This document shows positions 1 to 8,002 of a stretch of 21,574 nucleotides of DNA, in pieces (the first letter of the stretch is position 1; every line of letters starts with the position of its first letter). Below the pieces are notes generated by a model. That model saw nothing but the letters and a program-made list of their open reading frames with translations. It was not told the DNA's origin and did not search any database. This DNA comes from an uncultured Paraburkholderia sp. (GTDB taxonomy: Bacteria > Pseudomonadota > Gammaproteobacteria > Burkholderiales > Burkholderiaceae). Location: contig CALFSF010000095.1 of the NCBI GenBank assembly GCA_937917025.1, positions 1 to 21,574 of the forward strand, read 5' to 3'. The translations under genes were made by a program, and so were the position numbers.

Positions 1-188
1 GGTTGCGGAATGCCCATGCGTTTCGCTGCGGCTTGTTGAGTGAGTCCGAGGGCACGCATGGCTTTTCTGATTTCGATTACCAGGCCGGTCTTGATCTTCA
101 GTTTTTCTGCATCGGGCAAGCCGAGGACGGCATAGACATTGCCCGAACCGCGCTGAACCTCGACGCCTTCAATGATTCGTTTTTTCAT
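1..188 (-). CDS. HTH (XRE-type) antitoxin, 3' end outside window
   Basis: The minus strand from 188 reads 62 codons without a stop and runs off the window edge. The N-terminus begins MKKRIIEGVEVQRGSG, followed by a stretch (IRKAMRALGLTQQAAAKRMG) with the look of the first helices of an XRE-type helix-turn-helix domain. An AGGAG ribosome binding site lies just before the ATG. The start lies inside the 3' end of the toxin gene (20-nt overlap), the usual toxin-first order of HigBA-like modules. Known role of the family: neutralises the partner toxin and represses the shared promoter. The assignment rests on context plus the partial HTH; the exact antitoxin family cannot be fixed from the fragment. 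Confidence 0.8.
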   Translation of the reverse strand, partial: MKKRIIEGVEVQRGSGNVYAVLGLPDAEKLKIKTGLVIEIRKAMRALGLTQQAAAKRMGIPQ

Positions 189-546
189 TTCGTAGCTCCT
201 GTGCTAATCCTTCGGCCACTTTCAACCGAGCGCGAATGATGTCCATATCGCCTTTCGGCGTGGCGATCCTACTCTTGCTCTTTTTCTGGAAGCAGTGCAG
301 GACAAACACCGCCTCAGCGAACTTGACTGTATAGACGGCCCGGTACGTGCCGCCGGTATCATCCTCGACGACCTCTAGCACGCCGGCTCCGCCGAAGCCC
401 TTGAGCACCTTTGCCGCATCGTCCTGGTCGCCCATCTGCGCTAACGACAGCGCGTAACCGAAGCGCCGGCGAACATCGGACGGCAACGCCATCAGGTCCT
501 TGTAGCTGCTCGCAATCCATTCGAGAGGTTTTTCTTTGTCGGCCAT
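169..546 (-). CDS. RelE/ParE-superfamily toxin, phage Gp49-like
   Basis: This encodes a 125-residue protein with the features of the phage-derived Gp49-like/HigB group of RelE/ParE toxins. These are a DVRRRFGYALSLAQMG helix region, a beta core ending in YRAVYTVKFAEAVFVLHCF, then the basic KKSKSRIATP segment and a C-terminal helix. Family members are usually mRNA-cleaving ribosome-dependent toxins, though the activity of this one is inferred. It overlaps the antitoxin gene by 20 nt, implying translational coupling. A consensus -10 element lies only 8 nt before the ATG, so the transcript probably has almost no 5' leader and there is no Shine-Dalgarno sequence. The low-complexity C-terminal end (LRNEKTNH) is encoded in the overlap. 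Confidence 0.88.
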   Translation of the reverse strand: MADKEKPLEWIASSYKDLMALPSDVRRRFGYALSLAQMGDQDDAAKVLKGFGGAGVLEVVEDDTGGTYRAVYTVKFAEAVFVLHCFQKKSKSRIATPKGDMDIIRARLKVAEGLAQELRNEKTNH

Positions 547-554
547 GTCAACAT

Positions 555-560
555 ATTATA
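555..560 (-). promoter_or_regulatory. -10 element of the toxin-antitoxin promoter
   Basis: The minus strand reads a perfect TATAAT here, ending 8 nt before the toxin ATG. A weak -35 candidate (TTGCGA, 576-581) lies 15 nt upstream, shorter than the usual 17. A transcription start 6-8 nt after the -10 would fall at or next to the start codon. Confidence 0.65.
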
Positions 561-572
561 CCTGTTCAGGTA
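559..572. promoter_or_regulatory. Inverted repeat, probable autoregulatory operator of the TA module
   Basis: TACCTG-TT-CAGGTA is a perfect 6-bp inverted repeat with a 2-nt centre. It sits between the -35 and -10 elements and overlaps the -10, so bound antitoxin would block RNA polymerase. Binding by the antitoxin is inferred from how such modules work. Confidence 0.6.
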
Positions 573-988
573 ACATCGCAACCCTACGGCAAGCGCATTC
601 AACAGCGGGCACGTACTGTTCATCGATCAAGCGAACTCCAAGTGAACGCAGGCGCAGCGGTGCGACGACGAGAATCGCGCCGACCGAGTGTTGGCCCGGA
701 GTTGGACCGCGCATCAGGATCGCTACGATCGGCGTAGGTTTTGGCGTAACTTTTAAGAATTAAGCTCGTCGGATAAAGCCAATTCACTACTTCGACGAAA
801 ACGAGTGATGTAAATTCCGACCCTGCCTGGGGGGCGCCTGCGCGAATCCCGGGCGCATGACGCATTGTGTCGGTCAGCCGACCCGGCCGACGCCCCACCT
901 GCAAGGTTGCGTCAGGCCCGTTCATGCTGCCCGCGGGCGGCCCGCGCCGCGTTTGCTGACGGATTAACGTACAGCACGGGTAAAAATC
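573..988. other. Intergenic stretch, no gene recognised
   Basis: This roughly 415-nt gap lies between the TA promoter and the 3' end of ehuA of system 1. Open frames here lack a plausible ribosome binding site and resemble nothing I recognise. A short hairpin (GTCGG-tcag-CCGAC, 869-882) and the palindrome GCCCGCGGGC near 930 are visible, but neither is followed by a T tract on either strand. The 740-800 part is richer in A+T than the rest of the window, which may mark the edge of the acquired TA segment. Confidence 0.4.
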
Positions 989-1888
989 TCAAATCGCTTC
1001 CTTCACGGCCCGCAGGAACTGCTGCGTCCGTTCATGCTGGGGCGCGGCGAAGAACTGTTGCGGCGGACCCTGCTCGATGATCTTCCCCTCCGAGAAAAAG
1101 CACACACGGTCCGCGAATTCACGCGCGAAGCCCATTTGGTGCGTGACCATCAGCATCGTCAGATCGTGCTCGCTGCCGAGGCGCCGGATCACGTTCAGCA
1201 CTTCACCGCATAGTTCAGGATCGAGCGCCGACGTCACTTCGTCGAACAGCATCACCTTCGGCCGCATTGCCAGCGCGCGCGCAATGGCCACGCGCTGCTG
1301 CTGGCCGCCGGATAGCTGCGACGGGTAATGATTGCATTTGTCCTCGAGGCCGACCAGCGCGAGCAGTTCGCGAGCGCGTTCGGTCGCTTCCTGGCGCGAG
1401 AGCCCCAGCACCTGAATCGGCGCTTCGATCGTGTTGGCGAGCGCGGTCATGTGCGGAAACAGGTTGAAGTTCTGGAACACCATGCCGATCTTGCTGCGCA
1501 CGCGCCGCAGATGCCTGAGCGATGCCGGTACCAGCACGCCGTTCTTGTGCATGTGCATGAGCGGTTCGCCGTCCACTTCGATCATGCCGTCGGTCAGCGG
1601 ATCGAGGGTCATCAGCACGCGCAACAGCGTCGATTTGCCCGAACCGCTCGGGCCGATAATCGCCACTTTCTCACCGCGGGCGATTTCCAGATCGAGTTCG
1701 TCGAGTACCGTCAGCGCGCCGTAGCGCTTCGTCACGCCGGAAAAGCGTACCATCGGTGCTTCGCTTGGCGCGCCGGTCCGCGGCCCCAGCATGGCGGCGG
1801 GATCGCCTCGTTTCATCTGCTTCTCCACGGACAGGTTCCGCTGTGAAGGGGTAGGGGCAACGGCATCGAGGTCGGTCTTCGTGATCAC
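989..1888 (-). CDS. ehuA: ABC transporter ATP-binding protein, ectoine/hydroxyectoine uptake system 1 (EhuA type)
   Basis: This is the ATPase of a polar-amino-acid-type importer that powers uptake across the inner membrane. The 299 residues carry Walker A GPSGSGKST (79-87), the Q-loop glutamine at 139, signature LSGGQQQR (192-199), Walker B VMLFDE (212-217) and the H-loop histidine in MVTHQ (250). About 45 residues precede the ATPase core, as in the second copy of this window. The start is GTG at 1888, overlapping the ehuD stop in a GTGA arrangement, so translation is probably coupled. It is the last gene of the ehuBCDA operon. Substrate assignment rests on the neighbouring EhuB and catabolic genes; sequence alone would only say PAAT family. 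Confidence 0.9.
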   Translation of the reverse strand: MITKTDLDAVAPTPSQRNLSVEKQMKRGDPAAMLGPRTGAPSEAPMVRFSGVTKRYGALTVLDELDLEIARGEKVAIIGPSGSGKSTLLRVLMTLDPLTDGMIEVDGEPLMHMHKNGVLVPASLRHLRRVRSKIGMVFQNFNLFPHMTALANTIEAPIQVLGLSRQEATERARELLALVGLEDKCNHYPSQLSGGQQQRVAIARALAMRPKVMLFDEVTSALDPELCGEVLNVIRRLGSEHDLTMLMVTHQMGFAREFADRVCFFSEGKIIEQGPPQQFFAAPQHERTQQFLRAVKEAI

Positions 1889-2559
1889 GGCAACCTCAAT
1901 CCGATTTCGAGCCGGCGCACGAGGTGCGCGAAGGTCACGCTGATCAGCAGGAAGAAGATGCCCGCCAGCGTGATCGGTTCGAGATAGCGAAACGTTTCGG
2001 AGCCGATGTTCTTCGCCTGCTGCATCAGTTCGACCACGGTGATCGCGGATAGCACCGGCGTGTCCTTGAACATCGCCACCAGATAATTGCCGAGCGCCGG
2101 AATCACCTGGCGAATCGCCTGCGGCAGGATCACGCCGCTATACGTGCGCCACGGCGAGAGCGACAGCGCGCACGCCGCTTCCCACTGGCCGCGCGCCACG
2201 CCGTTCAGGCCGGCGCGATACACCTCGGAGGTGTAGCACGCATAGTGCAGCGCAATACCGACCGTGCCCGTCGTCAGCGCGGACATCGTGATGCCGTACA
2301 CGGGCAGCACGTAGAACAGCACATAGACCTGAATGAGCAACGGCGTGCTGCGAATGAATTCGACGACAAAACCGGTAGTGCGCGAAACCGCCTTGACCGG
2401 GCTGCGCCGCAGCACCGCGAGCACGAGTCCGAGCACCAGCGCGATGGCAAAGCCGACCAACGTGATGAGGATCGTGTACATCGACGCGCGCAGCAGCGCG
2501 GGCAGAATCCGCGCTGCGTAATGCAGATCGAAGAAGCGCAAATCGAAGAAGCCGTTCAT
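1885..2559 (-). CDS. ehuD: ABC transporter permease, ectoine/hydroxyectoine uptake system 1 (EhuD type)
   Basis: This is a 224-residue inner-membrane permease of the HisM/GlnP type with hydrophobic segments at about 25-50, 72-90, 95-112, 155-180 and 196-212. The cytoplasmic EAA loop that docks on the ATPase is seen as EAACALSLSPWRTYSGVILPQ (127-147). The start is set at 2559 (MNGFFDL), where ATGA overlaps the ehuC stop. The frame stays open far upstream, but that part is the antisense-like continuation through ehuC and is not coding. The 4-nt overlaps on both sides indicate a tightly coupled operon. It is intact, unlike the ehuD of system 2, so it could in principle serve both systems. Confidence 0.9.
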   Translation of the reverse strand: MNGFFDLRFFDLHYAARILPALLRASMYTILITLVGFAIALVLGLVLAVLRRSPVKAVSRTTGFVVEFIRSTPLLIQVYVLFYVLPVYGITMSALTTGTVGIALHYACYTSEVYRAGLNGVARGQWEAACALSLSPWRTYSGVILPQAIRQVIPALGNYLVAMFKDTPVLSAITVVELMQQAKNIGSETFRYLEPITLAGIFFLLISVTFAHLVRRLEIGLRLP

Positions 2560-3215
2560 CGCACGGCCCTCTGATTGATGCCATGGCTCACGCGCCGCTC
2601 GAAATGCCGCATCAACGCGACGAGAATCTGCGCGAGTACGAAGTAGATGACCAGCGTGAGCGCGAAAATCTGTGCGGTCTTGAAGGTGGCCTCGTCGAGT
2701 TGCCGGGCGCGAAACGTCAAGTCCGACAGCGTGATCAGCGATACCAGCGAGGTGCCCTTGAGCAGCTCGATCATCAGATTGGTGGCGGGCGGCAACGCGT
2801 TGATCATGGCTTGCGGCAGGATGATGCGGCGCATCCGGGTGAGCGGCGACAGATTGAGCGCGAGCGCTGCCTCGAACTGGGCGCCCGGCACCGAGCGCAG
2901 CGCGCCGCGCAGGATTTCCGAGCCGTACGCGCCGTAGTGCAAACCCAGCCCGACGATCGCGACGGTAAACGGCGTCATCTCGATCCTGAACGGCGGCAGC
3001 GGCAGCACGAAGAAAAACCAGAACAGTTGCACGAGCAACGAGGTGCCGCGAAAGATCTCGACATAGGCGTTGCCGAGCCAGCGCAGCGGCGCCCACCGTG
3101 CAAGCTTCGCGGCCGTGGCGACGAACGCCATGACGATGGCGAGAACGGTGCTGCACGCGGCGATCCCGATCGTGACGAGCGTGCCCTGGAGCAGCAGGGG
3201 AAACAGTTCACGCAT
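2556..3215 (-). CDS. ehuC: ABC transporter permease, ectoine/hydroxyectoine uptake system 1 (EhuC type)
   Basis: This encodes a 219-residue permease that pairs with EhuD in the membrane. It begins MRELFPLLLQGTLVTIG and has the EAA loop EAALALNLSPLTRMRRIILPQ around residues 124-144. The start at 3215 is preferred because GAGGAA lies 5 nt upstream. An in-frame ATG at 3233 has no ribosome binding site, and the 3215 start also gives the same length as the EhuC of system 2. Its stop overlaps the ehuD start (ATGA). A 127-nt gap separates it from ehuB upstream; the gap contains the direct repeat TCATGAC at 3264 and 3275 and no clear terminator. Confidence 0.88.
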   Translation of the reverse strand: MRELFPLLLQGTLVTIGIAACSTVLAIVMAFVATAAKLARWAPLRWLGNAYVEIFRGTSLLVQLFWFFFVLPLPPFRIEMTPFTVAIVGLGLHYGAYGSEILRGALRSVPGAQFEAALALNLSPLTRMRRIILPQAMINALPPATNLMIELLKGTSLVSLITLSDLTFRARQLDEATFKTAQIFALTLVIYFVLAQILVALMRHFERRVSHGINQRAVR

Positions 3216-3342
3216 GCGGTTCCTCGCTTGCATGACAGCGCGCGGCTGCGCGTGCCTTACGCATCATGACTGGCTCATGACAGGCATGCGCCGGCCTTCG
3301 ATACGACCTTGCCGATGAGCCGGGCATCGTGCTCGCCGGCCG

Positions 3343-4197
3343 CTACTTGCCGCAGATGTCCGCGGCGCTGCGCGTCGTCAGATTCGTTTTGTCGAAGCCG
3401 AACGGAGCGACGGTTTGCAGATGGTCGGGCGTGCCAAGCCACGCGTGCAGTTGCTTGTCGACCGCGTCGCGCAGATCGGTATCCTCCGGACGGAACGCGA
3501 GCGCGCCGTAGCCGGTGTGCCTGGGATCGTCCGTGAACTTCGCGACGGCTTCCACCTGGTCGGCGTCCTTGGCGGCGAGGCCTTTCATCGTCAACGTCGT
3601 GCCGGCGGCCGCATCGGCGCGGCGCGTGCGCACGGCCTGCAGTTCCGCGGTGGTGTCGGGCACCTGCAGCAACTGGGCGTCTTTCACGCCCGCATCGCGC
3701 GAATTGGCGAGCTCGACGGCACCGGCCATCACCGCGAGCTTCAAGTCGGGCTGTTTGCCGATATCGCCGAAGCTGTGCAGGTTCTTCGGATTGCCCTTCA
3801 GCACGAGCAGCGTGTCCTGGATCTGGTATTGCGGATCGGCGAACGCCACCTGTTTACAGCGTTCCGGCGTGATGTACATGCCGGCGGCGATGACGTCGAA
3901 GCGGCCCGCGCGCAGGCCCGGAATCAGCGAACCCCATTCGGTCAGCACGCCGTCCACTTTCTTCACGCCCATTCTGGCGAAAATCTTGCGGGCGATTTCC
4001 GGTGATTCACCCGTGACCTTGCCGTCGGGGGTCGTGTAGGCAAACGGTGCTTCGTTTGCATAGCCGATGCGCACCTCGCCGGTGCGCTGGATGCGCTGCA
4101 ACGTCGTTTCCGCCGATGCGGCCTGCGCCTGCATCGCCAGCGCCGCGGCGGCGATGCAGAGGGCTCCCGGCAATCCTGAAGTGCGCTTCGCTTTCAT
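3343..4197 (-). CDS. ehuB: Periplasmic ectoine/hydroxyectoine-binding protein, system 1 (EhuB type)
   Basis: This is the extracytoplasmic substrate-binding protein, 284 residues, first gene of the operon. A Sec signal peptide covers about residues 1-29, with cleavage likely after AQAASA. The mature part has the SBP_bac_3 fold (GEVRIGYANEAPFAY, GKVTGESPEIARKI, GSLIPGLRAGRFDVIAAGMY). In the ligand pocket described for Sinorhizobium EhuB (mature Glu21, Phe24, Tyr60, Phe80, Arg85), this copy has Glu49, Phe52, Trp88, Tyr108 and Arg113 in precursor numbering. The aromatic cage is thus kept, but two of its three members are changed. Two cysteines (in ERCK and near the C-terminus, DIC) may form the family's disulfide. 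The promoter and operator lie at 4308-4351. Confidence 0.88.
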   Translation of the reverse strand: MKAKRTSGLPGALCIAAAALAMQAQAASAETTLQRIQRTGEVRIGYANEAPFAYTTPDGKVTGESPEIARKIFARMGVKKVDGVLTEWGSLIPGLRAGRFDVIAAGMYITPERCKQVAFADPQYQIQDTLLVLKGNPKNLHSFGDIGKQPDLKLAVMAGAVELANSRDAGVKDAQLLQVPDTTAELQAVRTRRADAAAGTTLTMKGLAAKDADQVEAVAKFTDDPRHTGYGALAFRPEDTDLRDAVDKQLHAWLGTPDHLQTVAPFGFDKTNLTTRSAADICGK

Positions 4198-4307
4198 ATC
4201 GATCCCGTTCCGTGGCGTGTTGAATGTCGCGGTGCATCATGCGCCGCGACAGGCAAAGGTCAGCGTTGCCGCTGATTGCACCCGCCCGGCACCGCATCCG
4301 TGAACGC

Positions 4308-4325
4308 AGCATACAAAGCCATATT
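4308..4325 (-). promoter_or_regulatory. Promoter block of the ehuBCDA operon, shared with the ehuA promoter of system 2
   Basis: Read on the minus strand this is AATATGGCTTTGTATGCT, 10 nt downstream of the palindromic operator. The same block with one mismatch occurs at 15531-15548. TATGCT is the likely -10 element; no good -35 is visible at 17 nt. Confidence 0.55.
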
Positions 4326-4335
4326 TTTGTTTGCT

Positions 4336-4351
4336 AATGCTCTAGGACAAT
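4336..4351. promoter_or_regulatory. Palindromic operator, site 1 (ehuB/enuR divergent region)
   Basis: AATGCTCTAGGACAAT matches the cluster consensus AATGnnCTAGnnCAAT. It lies between the divergent ehuB and enuR genes and can control both, giving EnuR autoregulation if EnuR is the binder. Confidence 0.65.
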
Positions 4352-4425
4352 AATTTTCATGCACTGTTTGGCGGCACTATTGGAGGGGCGCGCACCAATG
4401 CGCGACCGGACAACAGGGGACGGCA

Positions 4426-5826
4426 GTGGCGATCGAGCAGTGGCGGGATGCCGTGCGTGCGGTGCATGGCGTGGAATCGAAATACAAGCGGCTCGTCAAG
4501 GCAATCGCGGGCGACATCGAAAACGCGTCGCTGCCGGCGGGCGCGCGGTTGCCACCGCAGCGCGATGTCGCCGCGGAACTGGCAATCAGCGTGCAAACGG
4601 TGACCAATGCCTATAAGGAACTGGAACGGCAAGGGCTGATCCGTTGCGAGGTGGGGCGCGGCAGTTTCGTGGCGGCGCGCGTCACCGAAACCATGTCGAG
4701 CTATATGCTCGACACGGCCGAGCGCTCGGTGGTCGACTTTTCGATCGCGCGCATCATCCATACGCCGGAACACGACGCCATGTGGCGCAAGGTGTGCGCG
4801 ACGCTTTCGACGCTCGACGACCAGCCCTGGATTCGCGCGTTTCGCCCCATTGCGGGCTTCGAGCATCATCGCCAGGCGGGGGTCGCGTGGCTCGCGTCGT
4901 TGGGCATGCCGGCTTCTACGGATACGCTGCTCGTCACGAACGGCGCCGCGCACGGCATCTTTCTGGCGCTGGCTTCGCTGGTCGGGCCGGGCGACACGGT
5001 GTTGTGCGAGAGCCTCACGGATCATGGCGTGATCGGCTCCGCGAACGTACTGGGTTTTACGCTGAAGGGCCTCGAAATCGACGAGCACGGCATTCACCCC
5101 GAACATTTCGAGGAGATGTGCGATAGCGAACGCATCACGGCGCTCGTCTGCACGCCTACGCTGAACAATCCCACGGTCGCGCTGATGCCCGACTCGCGGC
5201 GGCGCGCGATCGCGAAAATCGCCGAACGCTACGGCGTTTATGTGATCGAGGACGATGTCTACGGCCCTTTGCCCGCCAAAGCCTCCACGCCGATCTCGAG
5301 TCTGATTCCCGACCTGTCGTTCTATTGCACGAGCATGACCAAGTCGGTGATGGCCGGCTTGCGCATCGGCTACCTCGCCACGCCCCGGCGGCTCGCGCTG
5401 CGCGCGGAAAGCGTGCTGCGCGTGAGCAGCTGGATGGCGACGCCGCCAATGGCCGAGGTGACGGCGCGCTGGATCATGGACGGAACGGCTGCACGGCTCG
5501 TGGAAATACAACGCGAACTTTTAGGCCGGCGTCAGGCACAATTGCAGAAAACGCTGGGCAGCTATGTGCTCGGCGCACATCCGCAGGCGCTATCCGCGTG
5601 GCTGCGCGTGCCCGATCACTGGCGCACCGACCGTCTGGTGAGGGAGCTGCGCAACCGCGATATCGCCGTGACGTCGCCTGATCCATTTCTGGTGCGCGAC
5701 GCGGACCGGCCGAATGCGGTACGCGTTTGCGTCGGTGCCGAGGTCGGCGAAGAGACCTATAAAAGCGCGCTGGAAACGATGCGCGACGTGTTCGAGCAGT
5801 TCCCGCAGGTGCACGATTTCACCTGA
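4426..5826 (+). CDS. enuR: MocR/GntR-family regulator of ectoine catabolism, EnuR
   Basis: This is a 466-residue fusion of an N-terminal winged HTH (about 17-85; LPPQRDVAAELAISVQTVTN) to a class I aminotransferase-like domain (about 105-460). The PLP-binding lysine is K306 in SMTKSVMAGLR, preceded by LNNPT (246-250) and IEDDVYG (274-280). EnuR proteins are known to carry PLP and to sense ectoine breakdown products such as N-alpha-acetyl-diaminobutyrate, relieving repression. The start is GTG at 4426, with AGGGGA 5 nt upstream. It faces ehuB across a 228-nt region holding one operator copy, and a second copy lies between it and eutB. Assignment is by architecture plus cluster; other MocR members would look similar. 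Confidence 0.9.
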   Translation: MAIEQWRDAVRAVHGVESKYKRLVKAIAGDIENASLPAGARLPPQRDVAAELAISVQTVTNAYKELERQGLIRCEVGRGSFVAARVTETMSSYMLDTAERSVVDFSIARIIHTPEHDAMWRKVCATLSTLDDQPWIRAFRPIAGFEHHRQAGVAWLASLGMPASTDTLLVTNGAAHGIFLALASLVGPGDTVLCESLTDHGVIGSANVLGFTLKGLEIDEHGIHPEHFEEMCDSERITALVCTPTLNNPTVALMPDSRRRAIAKIAERYGVYVIEDDVYGPLPAKASTPISSLIPDLSFYCTSMTKSVMAGLRIGYLATPRRLALRAESVLRVSSWMATPPMAEVTARWIMDGTAARLVEIQRELLGRRQAQLQKTLGSYVLGAHPQALSAWLRVPDHWRTDRLVRELRNRDIAVTSPDPFLVRDADRPNAVRVCVGAEVGEETYKSALETMRDVFEQFPQVHDFT

Positions 5827-5859
5827 TTTTATCGAGCGGATTTCGCGGTGCTCGCATGA

Positions 5860-5875
5860 AATGAACTAGGACAAT
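5860..5875. promoter_or_regulatory. Palindromic operator, site 2 (upstream of eutB)
   Basis: AATGAACTAGGACAAT fits AATGnnCTAGnnCAAT. It starts 34 nt after the enuR stop and lies 115 nt before the eutB start, so it probably controls the eutBC-doeBXCD operon. Confidence 0.65.
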
Positions 5876-5881
5876 GGAAAT

Positions 5882-5903
5882 CGTTTTATAGAACATTAGA
5901 CTG
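5882..5903 (+). promoter_or_regulatory. Promoter block of the eutB operon, shared with the doeA promoter
   Basis: CGTTTT (5882-5887) and CATTAGACTG (5894-5903) follow the operator at 6 and 18 nt. The same two elements sit at exactly the same distances downstream of operator site 4 before doeA. TATAGA (5887-5892) or TAGACT (5897-5902) may act as -10; I cannot decide which. Confidence 0.5.
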
Positions 5904-5990
5904 GGCTGCATGAGAACGATGCGGCCGCAAATCAGCGTGACAACGCAGGCGCGAGCGCATCGGAACTGAACCCATTCGTGCAGGGCGTTC

Positions 5991-6995
5991 ATGTCTGTTC
6001 TGTCGTTAGCCGATGTCTACCGCGCGCGTCGCCGTATCGAGGGGCGCGTTTGTCGTACGCCGCTCGTCGAATCGCAGAGTTTGTCGGCGAGAGCGGACAC
6101 GCCGGTGTTCCTGAAACTCGAAATCGTGCAGCCGACCGGCAGTTTCAAGCTGCGTGGCGCCACCAGCGCACTCGCTCGACTCGCGGAACAGGGCTGCCGG
6201 AAAGTCGTGACCGCCTCGACGGGCAATCATGGTCGCGCGGTTGCCTATGCGGCCCGCGCGCTCGGTATCGACGCGACGGTCTGCATGTCGACGCTCGTGC
6301 CGGACAATAAAGTCAAAGCCGTGCGCGCACTCGGCGCCGAAGCGCGGATCATCGGCAAAAGCCAGGACGAGGCAGAACTTGAAGCGTTGCGGCTGGTACG
6401 CGAAGAAGGCTTTGCCTACGTCCCGCCGTTCGATGATTTACATGTGATCGCCGGACAGGCGACGATCGGACTCGAAATCGTCGAGGCGTTGCCGGATGTA
6501 GCGAACATCGTCGTGCCGCTGTCCGGTGGCGGCCTGTTTGCGGGCATTGCGTTCGCCGCGAAAAGCGCGAATCGCGCGATCGGCCTGACCGGCGTGACGA
6601 TGGCGCGCGGCGCCGCGATGCATGCGAGCCTCGAGGCCGGCCGGCCGGTGCAGGTCGAGGAAGTCGAAACGCTCGCCGATTCGCTCGGTGGCGGCATCGG
6701 ACTCGAAAACCGCTATACGTACGCACTCACGCGCGATCTGATCGATGAGGCCGTGTTGCTCGACGAGGCGTCGATCGCACGCGGCATCACCCATGCGTAC
6801 CGGCACGAACGGCTCGTCGTGGAAGGTGCGGCGGCTGTCGGCATCGCCGCCTTGCTCGATGGCGCGTTGCCTGCCGGACGCATCAAACGTGGCCCGCTCG
6901 TGCTTGTCGTGACGGGCGCCAACATCGATATGGACCAGCATCGCCGAATCGTCGATGCCGCGCCGACCCAACCCGCCACGCACATTGCCTCATGA
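5991..6995 (+). CDS. eutB: Hydroxyectoine utilization dehydratase EutB (PLP, threonine dehydratase-like)
   Basis: This is a 334-residue PLP enzyme of the threonine/serine dehydratase fold. The PLP lysine is K53 in GSFKLRGA, the substrate-side loop is ASTGNHG (75-81), and the phosphate-binding glycine loop is SGGGLFAG (178-185). There is no C-terminal ACT regulatory domain, so it is not a biosynthetic IlvA. In ectoine clusters EutB is grouped with EutA and EutC for converting 5-hydroxyectoine to ectoine; it is thought to remove water from the hydroxylated ring, a step inferred from genetics and homology. It overlaps eutC by 4 nt (ATGA). The ribosome binding site is weak (CAGGGCG, 7-10 nt upstream). 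Confidence 0.9.
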   Translation: MSVLSLADVYRARRRIEGRVCRTPLVESQSLSARADTPVFLKLEIVQPTGSFKLRGATSALARLAEQGCRKVVTASTGNHGRAVAYAARALGIDATVCMSTLVPDNKVKAVRALGAEARIIGKSQDEAELEALRLVREEGFAYVPPFDDLHVIAGQATIGLEIVEALPDVANIVVPLSGGGLFAGIAFAAKSANRAIGLTGVTMARGAAMHASLEAGRPVQVEEVETLADSLGGGIGLENRYTYALTRDLIDEAVLLDEASIARGITHAYRHERLVVEGAAAVGIAALLDGALPAGRIKRGPLVLVVTGANIDMDQHRRIVDAAPTQPATHIAS

Positions 6996-7993
6996 CTTCT
7001 ATCACGCTCCTCGGCGAAGCCCAGCTTCGGGAACTCGTGCCGCTCGACCTTGCCGCCATCGACCAGGTGGAGGAAGCCTTTCTCGCACTCGCGACCGAAG
7101 CCGTCGCGATGCCGCCGGTCCTGCGTCTCGATCTGCCCGAACACAACGGCGAAGTCGACGTCAAGACGGCCTGGCTGCCGCGCTTCGACAGCTTCGCGAT
7201 CAAGGTGAGTCCTGGATTTTTCAGCAACCCGTCGCTCGGTTTGCCGAGTCTGAACGGGCTGATGCTGGTGTTGTCGGCAAAGACGGGGCTGACTGAAGCG
7301 GTGCTGCTCGACAACGGTTATCTGACGACCGTGCGCACGGCTGCTGCCGGCGCGGTCGCGGCCCGTTGGCTGGCAAAGCAGCACACGCCGCAAGTCGCGG
7401 TGCTTGGCGCCGGCGAGCAGGCAGGTCTGCAATTGCGGGCGTTGATGCTCGTGCGTCGCGTCGAACACGTCCGCGTATGGGCGCGTGATCCGGCCAGCGC
7501 GCGGCGTTTCGCTGCGGAGATGACCGCCTCGTCCGGCGTGCCATGCGATGTTGCACGCGATGTCCATCATGCGCTCGCCGAAGCAGACATCGCGATCACC
7601 ACCACGCCAAGCCGCACACCGCTGATCGAAGCCGCAGACCTGCATCCGGGTTTGCACATCACGGCGATGGGTTCGGACGCCGGGCACAAGAATGAAATCG
7701 CACCGGCAGCGCTCGCGGCGGCACGTTATGTGTGTGACTGCGAGCAGCAAACGCGCGTGCTGGGCGAATTGCATCACGCGCTGAATGCCGGCCTGATGCG
7801 CGCCGACGCCGCGATAGTGGAGCTGGGTCAGGTGATTGCCAGACAGGCCGTGGGCCGCGCCAATGAAACCGACGTGACGATCTGCGACCTGACCGGCACC
7901 GGCGCGCAGGACACCGCGATTGCCGCGCTCGCGTTGAAGCGGGCGCGCGCCGCGGGCGCGGGGATGATTTTCCGCAATGATGTAAAGCGCTGA
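6992..7993 (+). CDS. eutC: Ectoine utilization protein EutC (ornithine cyclodeaminase/mu-crystallin family)
   Basis: This is a 333-residue NAD(P)-dependent protein of the ornithine cyclodeaminase family. The dinucleotide-binding motif VLGAGEQA is at 137-144, the family motif LTTVRTAAAGAVAARWLA at 111-128, and DLTGTGAQDTAIA lies near residue 300. In the proposed pathway it reduces the intermediate made by EutB to give ectoine. The ATG overlaps the eutB stop, and doeB begins 9 nt after its own stop, so all three are co-translated from one message. Other cyclodeaminase-fold enzymes (alanine or imine reductases) look alike; the neighbouring eutB and doe genes make EutC by far the best reading. 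Confidence 0.9.
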   Translation: MTSITLLGEAQLRELVPLDLAAIDQVEEAFLALATEAVAMPPVLRLDLPEHNGEVDVKTAWLPRFDSFAIKVSPGFFSNPSLGLPSLNGLMLVLSAKTGLTEAVLLDNGYLTTVRTAAAGAVAARWLAKQHTPQVAVLGAGEQAGLQLRALMLVRRVEHVRVWARDPASARRFAAEMTASSGVPCDVARDVHHALAEADIAITTTPSRTPLIEAADLHPGLHITAMGSDAGHKNEIAPAALAAARYVCDCEQQTRVLGELHHALNAGLMRADAAIVELGQVIARQAVGRANETDVTICDLTGTGAQDTAIAALALKRARAAGAGMIFRNDVKR

Positions 7994-8002
7994 GAGGGGA
8001 CG

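Noticed and set aside
2560..3156. Apparent N-terminal extension of ehuD of system 1 to 423 residues
   Set aside because: The extension is an alternative frame of ehuC; the ATGA overlap at 2556-2559 and family length fix the start at 2559.
3275..3342. About 22 codons downstream of ehuB of system 1 (minus strand) reading VAAGEHDARLIGKVV in another frame
   Set aside because: Protein-like, but too short, with no start or ribosome binding site; could be a remnant or chance in GC-rich DNA.
4357..5511. A 384-codon minus-strand frame opposite enuR
   Set aside because: Antisense to a full MocR protein; composition typical of a GC-rich shadow frame.
5997..6995. EutB as a biosynthetic threonine dehydratase (IlvA)
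   Set aside because: No C-terminal ACT regulatory domain and tight overlap with eutC inside an ectoine cluster.
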